A stretch of 64,000 bases of DNA from Synechococcales cyanobacterium C42_A2020_086. GTDB taxonomy: Bacteria > Cyanobacteriota > Cyanobacteriia > Elainellales > Elainellaceae. The notes below the pieces were generated by a model. It had not been told where the DNA came from. It worked only from the letters and a program-made list of their open reading frames with translations, and made no database searches. Positions within the stretch are counted from its first letter, which is position 1. Every line of letters starts with the position of its first letter. The DNA lies in contig JACYLU010000029.1 in assembly GCA_015272325.1 (NCBI GenBank), positions 58,705 to 122,704 of the forward strand. Reading direction: 5' to 3'. The position numbers and the translations under genes are program-made. Of this stretch, positions 44,560 through 53,800 are shown piece by piece.

Positions 44560-46056
44560 ATGAAGCTTAGAGAATTGCTAACCACGCTGGAGATTCCCCT
44601 GCCTCCCCATACTGCCCTCGATGCCGAGGTGAAGGGGCTGGCGACAAATTCCCATGCCTGCCAACCGGGAGACTTGTTTATTGGCATGCCTGGAACTCGA
44701 GTGGATGGGGGCGAGTTTTGGTCTAGCGCCATCAACGCCGGAGCCATTGCTGCCTTGGTGTCGCCGGCGGCTGCCCAGAAGCCTGCTCCCTCCTCTAGCC
44801 TGGCAAACGCCTGCGTCATTGCTCACCCAAATATGACTCAAGCTTGCGCTCAGTTGGCGGCTGCATTCTATGGGTCGCCGAGCCAAAAACTGAACTTAAT
44901 TGGGGTCACCGGCACCAATGGCAAAACGACCACCACCCATCTGATTGAGTTTTTGCTGCTGCAGGCGCATCGGCAGACGGCGTTGTTGGGAACGCTCTAT
45001 GCTCGTTGGCCGGGCTATCAGCAGACAGCCGTACACACGACGCCCTTCGCCGTCGAGCTACAGCAGCAGTTGGCGTCTGCCGTGGCTGCGGGGTGCCAGT
45101 ATGCCGTTATGGAGGTCAGCTCGCATGCCCTCGCCCAAGGACGGGTGCTCGGCTGTGAGTTCGATTGCGCCGTGTTCACTAATCTGACCCAGGATCACCT
45201 GGATTACCACAAGGATCTAGATGACTATTTTGCTGCCAAGGCACTGCTGTTCAGTCCTACCTATTTGCAGGGACACGCCATCATCAATCGCGATGATCCC
45301 TACGGTCAACGATTGCTCCAGATGCTGCCAAAAGACCAAGTCTGGTCCTACAGTGTTCGGGATGTCACAGCCGATCTGAGGACGAGGGATTTGGTTTACG
45401 AGCCGGAAGGCGTACGTGGGTGGCTGCACACTCCCCAAGGTGAAGTAGAGTTTCGCTCGCCGCTAGTGGGGCAGTTTAATATTGCCAATCTTCTGGCTGC
45501 CGTGGGTGCGGCCTTGCAGCTAGGGCTAACGCTAGACGAGATTGTTCAGGCGTTGCCTCACTTTCCGGGTGTGCCAGGGCGCATGGAGCGGGTGCAGATT
45601 CAGCCCAATCAAGACATCAGCGTGATTGTGGACTATGCCCATACACCCGATAGTTTAGAGAACTTGCTGCGAGCTGCTCGCCCCTTCATTGAAGGTCGGA
45701 TGATCTGTGTCTTTGGCTGTGGTGGGGACCGTGACCGCACTAAGCGCCCCAAAATGGGCCATATTGCCGCCGAGTTGGCCGATTGGGTTGTCGTCACCTC
45801 AGACAATCCGCGCACTGAAGATCCGCAGCGGATTTTGCAGGATATTCTCACTGGCATCCCCGATGCGGTGACGCCCACTGTAATGGCGGATCGAGCTGAA
45901 GCCATTCGCACAGCAATTCTGCAGGCACAACCCGGCGATGGCGTACTGATTGCTGGCAAAGGTCATGAAGATTATCAGATTTTGGGCACCGAAAAAGTGC
46001 ATTTTGACGACCGGGAACAAGCCCGAGCCGCCCTCACTGAACGCTATAGCTCCTAA
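44560..46056 (+). CDS. murE: UDP-N-acetylmuramoyl-tripeptide (meso-DAP) ligase
   Basis: MurE adds the third amino acid of the peptidoglycan stem. The protein has 498 residues; the ATG at 44560 is preferred over the GTG six bases upstream because AGGAG lies 8 bases before it. Motifs are GVTGTNGKTTTTHLIEFLL (ATP), the Mur ligase carbamylated Lys region, and DNPRTEDP, whose DNPR motif signals meso-diaminopimelate specificity. The dapA and asd genes in the window make the precursor of that amino acid. Confidence 0.97.
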   Translation: MKLRELLTTLEIPLPPHTALDAEVKGLATNSHACQPGDLFIGMPGTRVDGGEFWSSAINAGAIAALVSPAAAQKPAPSSSLANACVIAHPNMTQACAQLAAAFYGSPSQKLNLIGVTGTNGKTTTTHLIEFLLLQAHRQTALLGTLYARWPGYQQTAVHTTPFAVELQQQLASAVAAGCQYAVMEVSSHALAQGRVLGCEFDCAVFTNLTQDHLDYHKDLDDYFAAKALLFSPTYLQGHAIINRDDPYGQRLLQMLPKDQVWSYSVRDVTADLRTRDLVYEPEGVRGWLHTPQGEVEFRSPLVGQFNIANLLAAVGAALQLGLTLDEIVQALPHFPGVPGRMERVQIQPNQDISVIVDYAHTPDSLENLLRAARPFIEGRMICVFGCGGDRDRTKRPKMGHIAAELADWVVVTSDNPRTEDPQRILQDILTGIPDAVTPTVMADRAEAIRTAILQAQPGDGVLIAGKGHEDYQILGTEKVHFDDREQARAALTERYSS

Positions 46057-46413
46057 CCGAGCAGTTCAGCGCTCATCAGGGCAAACTGAGGCGAATGGAG
46101 CAAACCAGTAGCTAAATTGGCAAATTTTCCAGAGGCAAGTGACAACGAGCAGACTATTCTTGTCTTAATGAGATCTGATCTCTCTGATCTCTCAAAGATC
46201 TCTCAAAGGAGATTCTCAATGAGATAGAGCTGGCTTGCTTCAAGCCGAGCAACTCCTAGAGGCGCTACTCTGAAACCGGCTACTAGACCAGCTACCCATC
46301 TGGCACAAAGTCCTCCGTCATTCATCACCTCAACGCGGCGTTTAACCTTTGGTGACAGTTACTACTCGTTTTAGTTTCTACGTCTCTTTACTCATCTGTT
46401 GTTCATCACGCTC
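46057..46413. other. Region between murE and DICT kinase-like gene
   Basis: No gene is supported. It contains a short tandem repeat at 46177-46207 (GATCTCTCT, then GATCTCTCAAA twice). Confidence 0.4.
46177..46207. repeat. Short tandem repeat GATCTCTC
   Basis: Two perfect 11-base units GATCTCTCAAA follow a 9-base partial unit. The flanking AATGAGATC and CAATGAGAT half-sites can pair with these units. It may influence the transcript of the downstream gene. Confidence 0.65.
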
Positions 46414-48042
46414 ATGAAAGCACTACGTTTGCCTGATGTGTCTCTGTATGAACTCGCTAGCCAGTGTGAGCAGCCACCTCAGCCTCTGCAGATCAGCCCG
46501 ACGACCTTTAAATCGATCGTCGGCTTGTTTTTGGATTTCCTGATCAAACAGGAGTTGCCAGCAACGCTCTGGCTGAAGCTGCCCCGAGGCGAGGTCTGGC
46601 AGGCAGAAGTTGATCGGTTTTGCCAATCCGCCACCGCTCCCTTCTCGCTCTACAGTCTCCAAACCTATGCCAAACCGGAGACTCCGCCGGTGCCGTTGAA
46701 CGCCGCTAGCGAACGGACTACAGATGTACAGACCACTGCTGCCTCCGACCTCCTAGCTTGGCAAGATCCTGATGCCTCTGAGCTACCCGACCTGAGTGTT
46801 GATGATGCCGCTTTTCACGATTCCAACAACCTGACCAGCGCCGTCGTTGAGGGATCGCGGATCTGGACCTTGCCTCTGGCAGCCGAGAGCCAACTGAAGC
46901 GAGAGTATTTTCTGCTGGTGACATCGCCGCAATTTCAGGGGCTGGTCCTGGCCCATCGGCCGCGATCGAGTCGGGCGGTTAAAGCCGATACCGTCAAAGC
47001 GGATGCCAAACTGCCCCTAGCCGAGGAGAGCCTAGAACGTAAGCATCCCCTGTTGGGCGTTTGTTCATTTGATCCGACGGTGATGCGGTCTGTTTTAGAG
47101 GCAGGAATCAACCGAGCCATTTGTTTTGGGCAACCCGACACCCAAGCCAGTGACGTAATGCAGGACCTGCTGCTGAGTTGGGAAGACCTACAGCGGCAGC
47201 ATCGAATTATTGCCCAAGACCCGGTATTGCTAGGAGAACTGCTGACTCAACAGCTTCAGCGCCAGGAAGATCTCTGGCGAAGTAGTGCGATGTATCGGCG
47301 GCAAGCCGAAGCGGTAGACAGCCTGCAACAGGAAAATGCGGAGCTGCTGCAAGCTCTGCGCCTACGCGATGATTTTATTAAAACCCTAGGACAGGAGCTG
47401 CGCACCCCCCTAACCAGCATGAAAACGGCGCTGTCGTTGCTCAATTCTTCTAACCTGCGGCCGCAGCAGCGCCAACGCTACATGGAGATGCTGAGTCAGG
47501 AGTGCGATCGGCAAAGCTCGGTGATCACTGGCGTTCTGGATTTAGTGCAGCTAGAAGGCAGCGAACCCTTGCCGATGGAAGCACTGCGGCTCTCAGATAT
47601 TGTGCCGGGTGTTGTCAGTACTTATCAACCGCTAGCCCAAGAAAAAGGGGTGATGCTAGCCTACACCGTAGCGGAGGATCTGCCGCCGGTAGCCTGCCTC
47701 GCGCCGTGGCTGCGGCAAATTGTGATCAACCTGCTCCATAACGGCATCAAATTCACGCCCAGTGGCGGTCAAGTGTGGGTTCGCGCCCGTGCCCAAGGGG
47801 ATGTAGTGCAGCTAGAATTCCGCGATACTGGCATTGGTATTGCCCCTAGCGATATTCCCCGCATTTTTGATCGCTTTTATCGGGTGCGGTCAGGAACGGG
47901 CAACGATCCGGCCGGCGTGGGGTTGGGCTTAGCCATGGTGCAACAGCTCTTGCTGCGCTGCGGAGGCTCTATCTCGGTCAAAAGCAAACCCGGAGAAGGG
48001 TCGATCTTCAGCGTCTTGCTGCCGGTCTATTCATCAGAGTGA
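46414..48042 (+). CDS. DICT-domain histidine kinase-like protein lacking the phosphoacceptor His
   Basis: The protein has about 542 residues. The N-terminal half (LRLPDVSLYELASQCEQPPQ, then LKLPRGEVWQAEVDRF) resembles the DICT sensory domain. A coiled linker (about 285-315) precedes the dimerisation helix, where the H-box reads TLGQELRTPLTSMK: residue 327 is Gln (CAG) instead of His. The ATPase domain looks complete: N-box INLLHNGIKFTP, G1 DTGIGIAP, F-box FDRFYRVR, G2 GVGLGLAMVQQLL. The ATG at 46414 is chosen over an upstream TTG. It is 357 bases after murE and 63 bases before the DUF2079 gene. Confidence 0.85.
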   Translation: MKALRLPDVSLYELASQCEQPPQPLQISPTTFKSIVGLFLDFLIKQELPATLWLKLPRGEVWQAEVDRFCQSATAPFSLYSLQTYAKPETPPVPLNAASERTTDVQTTAASDLLAWQDPDASELPDLSVDDAAFHDSNNLTSAVVEGSRIWTLPLAAESQLKREYFLLVTSPQFQGLVLAHRPRSSRAVKADTVKADAKLPLAEESLERKHPLLGVCSFDPTVMRSVLEAGINRAICFGQPDTQASDVMQDLLLSWEDLQRQHRIIAQDPVLLGELLTQQLQRQEDLWRSSAMYRRQAEAVDSLQQENAELLQALRLRDDFIKTLGQELRTPLTSMKTALSLLNSSNLRPQQRQRYMEMLSQECDRQSSVITGVLDLVQLEGSEPLPMEALRLSDIVPGVVSTYQPLAQEKGVMLAYTVAEDLPPVACLAPWLRQIVINLLHNGIKFTPSGGQVWVRARAQGDVVQLEFRDTGIGIAPSDIPRIFDRFYRVRSGTGNDPAGVGLGLAMVQQLLLRCGGSISVKSKPGEGSIFSVLLPVYSSE

Positions 48043-48105
48043 GGCACTCCGGTCCTGTCATACTTGTGATGACTGAAGCAATACAGAACGAGATAGTGGT
48101 GTGCG

Positions 48106-49773
48106 ATGGCAAGGACAATGACCTGGATGCCAACTCCGTTGCGGGTGGCTTCCAAATCTCCCGAGTTTCGCTGGGTGCTGGGAGCAGCGGCGCTGTTTTG
48201 GATTGTGTGCTGTTTGCTGGTGTTGCAGCGGTATTACAACTTCTACCCCACCTACGTGTCGTTCGATCAAGGCATCTTTAATCAGGTGTTTTGGAACAAT
48301 TTGCACGGGCGCTGGTTTGAAAGCTCGCTGTCTTCCACGGAATCGAGCCTGGTGATGCAGGGCGACGTTCCCGATGTTTCCTACCGGCGTTTGGGGCAGC
48401 ATTTCACCCCGGCACTGCTGCTGTGGTTGCCTTTCTATGCGCTCTTGCCCTCGCCGGCTGGGCTGTCGGTGTTGCAAGTCACGCTGGTGACGATCGCCGG
48501 GTTTGTGCTCTATGCCCTCGCCCGCCACTATCACCCGCCGCAGCTCTCAGCCTGGATCACGGTGAGCTTCTATGCTGCCACCGCCGTCATCAGCCCGACG
48601 GTTGCTAACTTTCACGATATTTGCCAGATTCCGCTCTATATTTTCAGCCTGCTCCTAGCGCTGGAAAAGCGCGTCTGGTGGCTAGTAGGGCTGTTTGCGC
48701 TGCTGACGCTGGCGGTTCGGGAAGATAGCGGCGTGATTCTGTTTGGCGTCGGGTTCTATCTGGCGGCTAGTCGGCGGTTTCCTCGCTTGGGGATTGGGCT
48801 ATGCGTTCTCAGCTTTGCCTACATGGTGATCTTGACAAATCTAATCATGCCGCTGTTTTCCGACGACATCTCGGAGCGCTTCATGATCGAACAGTTTGGG
48901 CAGTTTGTAGATAGCGAATCGGCCTCAACGCTAGACGTGCTCTGGGGGATTCTGAGTAATCCAGTACGGCTGATTGTAGAGCTGCTGACACCGTTCAACC
49001 GGACCCTGCGCTACCTGCTGGGGCAGTGGTTGCCGCTAGCATTTGTGACGGTGCTTTCCCCCAGTGCTTGGGCGGTGTCGGGCTTTCCAATGCTGAAAAT
49101 CTTGATCCAGCGAGAAGACATTACTTCGCTGTCGCTGCATCTGCGCTATGCCATGTCCTTGGTGCCGGGGCTATTCTATGGAGCGATTCTCTGGTGGACC
49201 CAGCATCCAACGTTGCTGCACCGTCGCCGCTTTCGCCAGTTTTGGGCACTCTGTATCGGACTGTCGCTGTTCTTTACCGTGACGTCGAATCCCAATCGGG
49301 TGCTGTCCTTCGCGATTCCCGATTCGTTTCAGCCCTGGGTGTATGTGTCGCCTGTTCGTCAAAACCAGCACAGTGCCGCCATTCGCTCGCTGCTCGCCCA
49401 AATTCCGCCCACTGCTAGCATCACCGCTACCGATCACATCGTGGCCCATCTTTCAGGGCGGCGAGAAGCACTGCGCTTTCCAATGATCCGCCTGCGCAAC
49501 GATGCCGATGAGGTGATCCGGGTCAGCTATGCAATCGCCGACCTCTGGTATCTACAGCAGTATCAAAGCGCTTTTGCTGACTACCGCAAGAGCCTCAAGG
49601 TGAATGTGGAGCGGGTCAATGATTTGATGAATCGTCAGTATGGGCTAATCGCCTTTCAGGATGGCGTGGTGCTGTTGCAGCGGCGGGCGACCCCAGATCC
49701 GGCAGCCCTCGCGTCCTGGTCGAGCTATCAGCAAGAGTTGGCACCTATCTTGCAGTCGCTTCCCCCAAGCTAG
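48106..49773 (+). CDS. DUF2079 family polytopic membrane protein
   Basis: This 555-residue protein has many hydrophobic segments (about 10-12) and, near the N-terminus, the family-like VLQRYYNFYPTYVSFDQGIF and QVFWNNLHGRWF. The RLGQHFTPALLLWLPFYALL segment supports DUF2079, a family distantly related in topology to glycosyltransferases, but the reaction is unknown. The region near 470-540 is hydrophilic and probably extracellular. It lies 63 bases downstream of the DICT kinase-like gene. Confidence 0.85.
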   Translation: MARTMTWMPTPLRVASKSPEFRWVLGAAALFWIVCCLLVLQRYYNFYPTYVSFDQGIFNQVFWNNLHGRWFESSLSSTESSLVMQGDVPDVSYRRLGQHFTPALLLWLPFYALLPSPAGLSVLQVTLVTIAGFVLYALARHYHPPQLSAWITVSFYAATAVISPTVANFHDICQIPLYIFSLLLALEKRVWWLVGLFALLTLAVREDSGVILFGVGFYLAASRRFPRLGIGLCVLSFAYMVILTNLIMPLFSDDISERFMIEQFGQFVDSESASTLDVLWGILSNPVRLIVELLTPFNRTLRYLLGQWLPLAFVTVLSPSAWAVSGFPMLKILIQREDITSLSLHLRYAMSLVPGLFYGAILWWTQHPTLLHRRRFRQFWALCIGLSLFFTVTSNPNRVLSFAIPDSFQPWVYVSPVRQNQHSAAIRSLLAQIPPTASITATDHIVAHLSGRREALRFPMIRLRNDADEVIRVSYAIADLWYLQQYQSAFADYRKSLKVNVERVNDLMNRQYGLIAFQDGVVLLQRRATPDPAALASWSSYQQELAPILQSLPPS

Positions 49774-50141
49774 CGACCTAAGTCGTTGGTGGGGTGCAAA
49801 GGGCCGCCACCTCAACCTGCCACATTATCCTGAAGCAGGTCGCAAGTTTATGAAAACTTCAAAGGAAATCCAGGGGGATAGCTCGCAATTTGACCTGTGA
49901 CTGCATCATACTGAACATGGAGTCTGTGAACGTCTGGCTTAGCATTGGGCTGTAGCCTCTGAATGCGGTTGGTTCCACCCAGGAATACGATTCAGCGATG
50001 GAGGGGCATAGTGCGATCAATAGTGCAATCCACAGTGCAGTCACCCGTTGAGCCGTCTGTTCAACAGTCTGTCTTTGAAGCCGGCTCGCTCTCTGACGGT
50101 TCGGTCTCTTCATATTCCTCTGCCTCTGCAAGGGTTAAACC
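49774..50141. other. Region between DUF2079 gene and small membrane protein gene
   Basis: No gene is supported; the small open frames on both strands lack features. Several near-repeats of GTGCAATC and GTCTGT occur near 50020-50075. It presumably contains the promoter for the gene at 50142. Confidence 0.4.
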
Positions 50142-50519
50142 ATGATTGGGAGAGTCGCACTTGGTGGAATCTGTGCCAGCTTGGCTATTGCAGTTGCCGT
50201 GCAAGCACAGGATGAAATGGTTCAAGCCGGCGCTGCTGTGGTAGGCTCCTGCTTTTTGGGCTACACAGCGACAGCTCTTGTGTTGGAGCGAAGACGGACG
50301 TCTAAATACAGAACCGAGAGTGCTGAAGCCTATTTAGAACTGCTGCGACAAATGAATCAGCGGCGGTTGCAGTCCACGCCGCCCGTTCCTCCGGCCTGTC
50401 GCGGCTGTCAGCATTACCACGGGCGAGTCTACGGCGGGCATCAGTTAATTTGCGGGATGCATCCGTATGGTGTTGAAGGCGAATACTGCGATGATTGGCA
50501 AGCCGAGAAAGAGGGCTGA
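50142..50519 (+). CDS. Small membrane protein with Cys-rich tail
   Basis: The 125-residue protein has an N-terminal hydrophobic region of one or two spans (GRVALGGICASLAIAVAVQA and GAAVVGSCFLGYTATALVL), a charged linker, and a C-terminal cluster CRGCQHYHGRVYGGHQLICG followed by MHPYGVEGEYCDDWQ. That Cys-His-rich motif recurs, as I recall, in several cyanobacterial proteins, so it could bind a metal. The function is unknown. The start has AGGG upstream. Confidence 0.75.
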   Translation: MIGRVALGGICASLAIAVAVQAQDEMVQAGAAVVGSCFLGYTATALVLERRRTSKYRTESAEAYLELLRQMNQRRLQSTPPVPPACRGCQHYHGRVYGGHQLICGMHPYGVEGEYCDDWQAEKEG

Positions 50520-50878
50520 GGGTGGCTCATGAGCGCTGGCTGTGCCCATAGGAAGCGAGCAGTACCGATGAACGGATCAGTGAACAGGGTAGCAGAGTGG
50601 ACTGGAACCCCGTAGACATCAGGACAAGGGCATCAGGGACAGAAGCAAATTTGATCTGGATCTTAGGGGAATCGGGTACATTAAATCCATTGCTGACTAA
50701 CCTGGACATCAGGGGTGTTTTCCGTTGCGGTTTCAGTCGGTACTCATTTCGCCTTAGATTTGCTGGAGATTGGCAGCCATCCAGGGCTGAACCGCGATTG
50801 GGTTGAATGCTGGTTCACCAGCTTCATCGGGAGCTTCAATTAGGAATGATGGCCTAGAACTCAAGAGGACTATTGCAT
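50520..50878. other. Region upstream of the CheA-type gene
   Basis: No gene is supported. It presumably contains the promoter of the large kinase gene. Confidence 0.4.
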
Positions 50879-53800
50879 ATGCTGTCGGAACAACAACAGC
50901 GGATCATGGGCTACTTCATCGAGGAGGCGAAGGACCACCTCAATACGATCGAGCAAGGTTTGCTAAATCTGCAAGCCACGATTGAAGACCCAGAGATGGT
51001 GCATGAAGTGTTCCGAGCAGCTCATTCGGTGAAAGGTGGTGCTGCTATGCTCGGGTTGACTAGCATTCAGCTCACGGCTCACCGGTTAGAAGATTACTTT
51101 AAAGTCCTCAAGGAATGCCCGCTGCGGATTGATCAGACCTTAGAAACACTGCTGCTGCGGGTGTTTGATACGCTGCAAGACCTGCTAGAGCAATTACAAG
51201 GTCCCTTTGGCTTGACGGACGACAAATCCGATGCCGCTATGGCTGCAGTGGAGCCGGTGTTTACAGAATTGAATCAGCACCTCAATCGGCTTGTGAGTCA
51301 AGCGGGAGTGGCTCCCCCAGCCGATGTGAATTTAACGGCCGCTGCTCCGCCCGCAGCTGTGGTTCAGCCCAGTGTTGCTGCCAAGCCTGCCTCAATTAGC
51401 GTCTCTTCGGAAGTAAGCGCGTTGCGCCTTCTATTTCAAAACGATGTACCGGCGCAACTGCGAGAGATGCTGCAGCTCTTTAAGCAAGCCGATACCCCCG
51501 AAACGCGCCAGCAACTCCAGGACTTGTGCCGAGTTTTGGCTCAACCTGGAGAGCAGCTAGATTTGCCGAACTGGTGCGACTTGCTAGCTCTGACGCAACT
51601 GGCAATCACCCATCCCGAGAACAGCTACCGGATGCTGGCTCCGGTTGTGATCAAAGACTTGAAGCGAGCGCAGGAACAGGTTCTTGCCGGACAAGAAGAC
51701 GCCATTGTCGCTAGCGAGCAGCTACTAGCGCTACTGCCTGCTGATGCCTTGACTCCTGCCTCAACCGACCTGACCGATAGTGAACTGGCTGCCCTGTTTG
51801 CCAATAACGAGTTGACGGGCGAGTCGGACAGTGAGTTGACCTTCGAGCTGGATAGCAAACCCGAGGAATCTCACCGCGAAGAGATGCTGGCGGTTGAGCC
51901 AATGGCGGCCGATTTAGCCGATCTAGATGATCTAGATACCGTCAGCCATGAGTCGGAGGCGAGTTCAGATCAATCGGATCAAGCGGACTTGCTCCTAGAC
52001 CTGCCGGACCTCGACGATGCTGAGGAGCTGGAAGCATCCCTCTTTGGAAACGTCGGCGGTCCCGAGATGGGTATAGCAGAACTCAATAGCTTGGCCGATC
52101 TCTTTGAAGGAGAAGAACCCAGCCTGGAACTGGACTGGCAGGAAGAACTGCTGATTGGACCGCCTGAACCGCTCTCGCCAGAACAAACGGAATCCTCCTC
52201 CCTCGATGCCGATGGCGATTCCTCGAACCTGCTGGCGACACACTCAGAAGATTTGACCTTAGACGAAGAACTCGTCCTAGAAGAGGACGTAACCTTAGAC
52301 GAAGAACTCGTTTTAGACGAAGAGGAGGATCTCTCAGGACTGCTGAGTATGGGGCCTCCAATGGATCCTCCAATGGATGGGGAGCCAGCTGCGGACGAAG
52401 ACTGGTTGGGGCTGGAAACCCTAACCAACGCCGAAGAACCAATATCCTTGCCTGACTTGCCTGGCAATCCGGCTGCAACCTCCAGTGAATTTGCCAATCT
52501 TGATCAGCTATTTGCTGAATTCAACGACGAGGTGGATTCCACCTTCCCGGAGGACTCAACATCGGAGGACTCAGCAACAGACGCCGATCTCGATGCCTCT
52601 GATGCCTTTGCTGCTTTGTTTGATGCCCCCCTTGATGCCCCTCAGGAGCCAGGAACGGAAGACCGTATCGAGCTACCCGACTTTCTGCTCGAAGCGGATC
52701 GCTACTCAGATTTCTCGCTAGATGAACAGGCATTGACCAGCGATACGCCTTCCGATGCAGCGCCACCCGAGACTGCTGAGGCGGCAGAATTGCTAGACTT
52801 CACCGGGTCACAGCTGAGCAATGAAGAGTTGACTGCCGATCTTTGGGACGGGGTAGCCAATGCACCCATTGACGAATCTGCTGCTGAGTTGCCTGAGGTG
52901 CCTAGTGCCCCAGAAGCCGACCGAGAAACCGCAGAGACTCTCACGATTGAGCCTGATAAGCCTGACCCCTTCTTCCTAGAATCGCAGGTGCTCGCTGCGG
53001 CTGAGGAGCCATCTGATCCCTCTACCGATCCAGATTTGGACTTGGAAGACCTATTTGCTGGCGATGGGTTACTGGCTTTTCCGGTGGATGATTCCGTGGA
53101 TTTCTTTGCCGAACCGACCCTTGACCTGTTCGATGAGTCTTTCGATGAGTCTAGTGACGTCGCCAGCACGACCCCTGAGGATGTCAACGGATTACTCAAT
53201 AAGCTACCTGACCCTCCCACCCACGATCTGGACTGGACGAGTCTCTCGGAGGAGGCATTGCCCGACCTGACGGATCTTGCCGTTACTGCCGGCGAGCTGG
53301 ATGAGTCAGCCCCTGATTACCCAGAACCGCAGGAAAGGGAACCCGAGGCACTAGCAGCCGCTGCACCCGAAACCGAGAGCACTGGATGGGATGATCTGAA
53401 CCTGGAACTGCCAGAGTGGTCGGATGCAGAGGCGTCTTCTCTCCCAGAATCAGCGACCGGATCTACAAACGAACTACCAGATACGTTTTCCGAGCTGTTT
53501 GAGACTGCACCGCCCCTACCCGAGGGAGAGGACCTTGATCTGGAGGCAATGCTGTCTGACGAGCGAACCAACGGCTTGACCAATGAATTGGCGGCCGATG
53601 GGTCAAGTCCGCTCGATCGATCTGCTGATCCATCTGCCGATCAATTCTCTGCTGATCAACCGGACGGACAGCCTGAAACTCCAGCCCAAGTTCTCCAGCC
53701 CGATCCACAGGCCGATGCGGCTACTCAGCCCAGCGAGGATACCTTTGCCGATTTGGAAGCGCTGCTGGAAGCATCCCCGGTGGAAGAGGTTCCCTTGGCA

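Noticed and set aside
51979..53220. Several long minus-strand frames opposite the acidic linker of the CheA-type gene
   Set aside because: They are Ser-rich mirror images of the Asp/Glu-rich linker; codon bias alone explains them.
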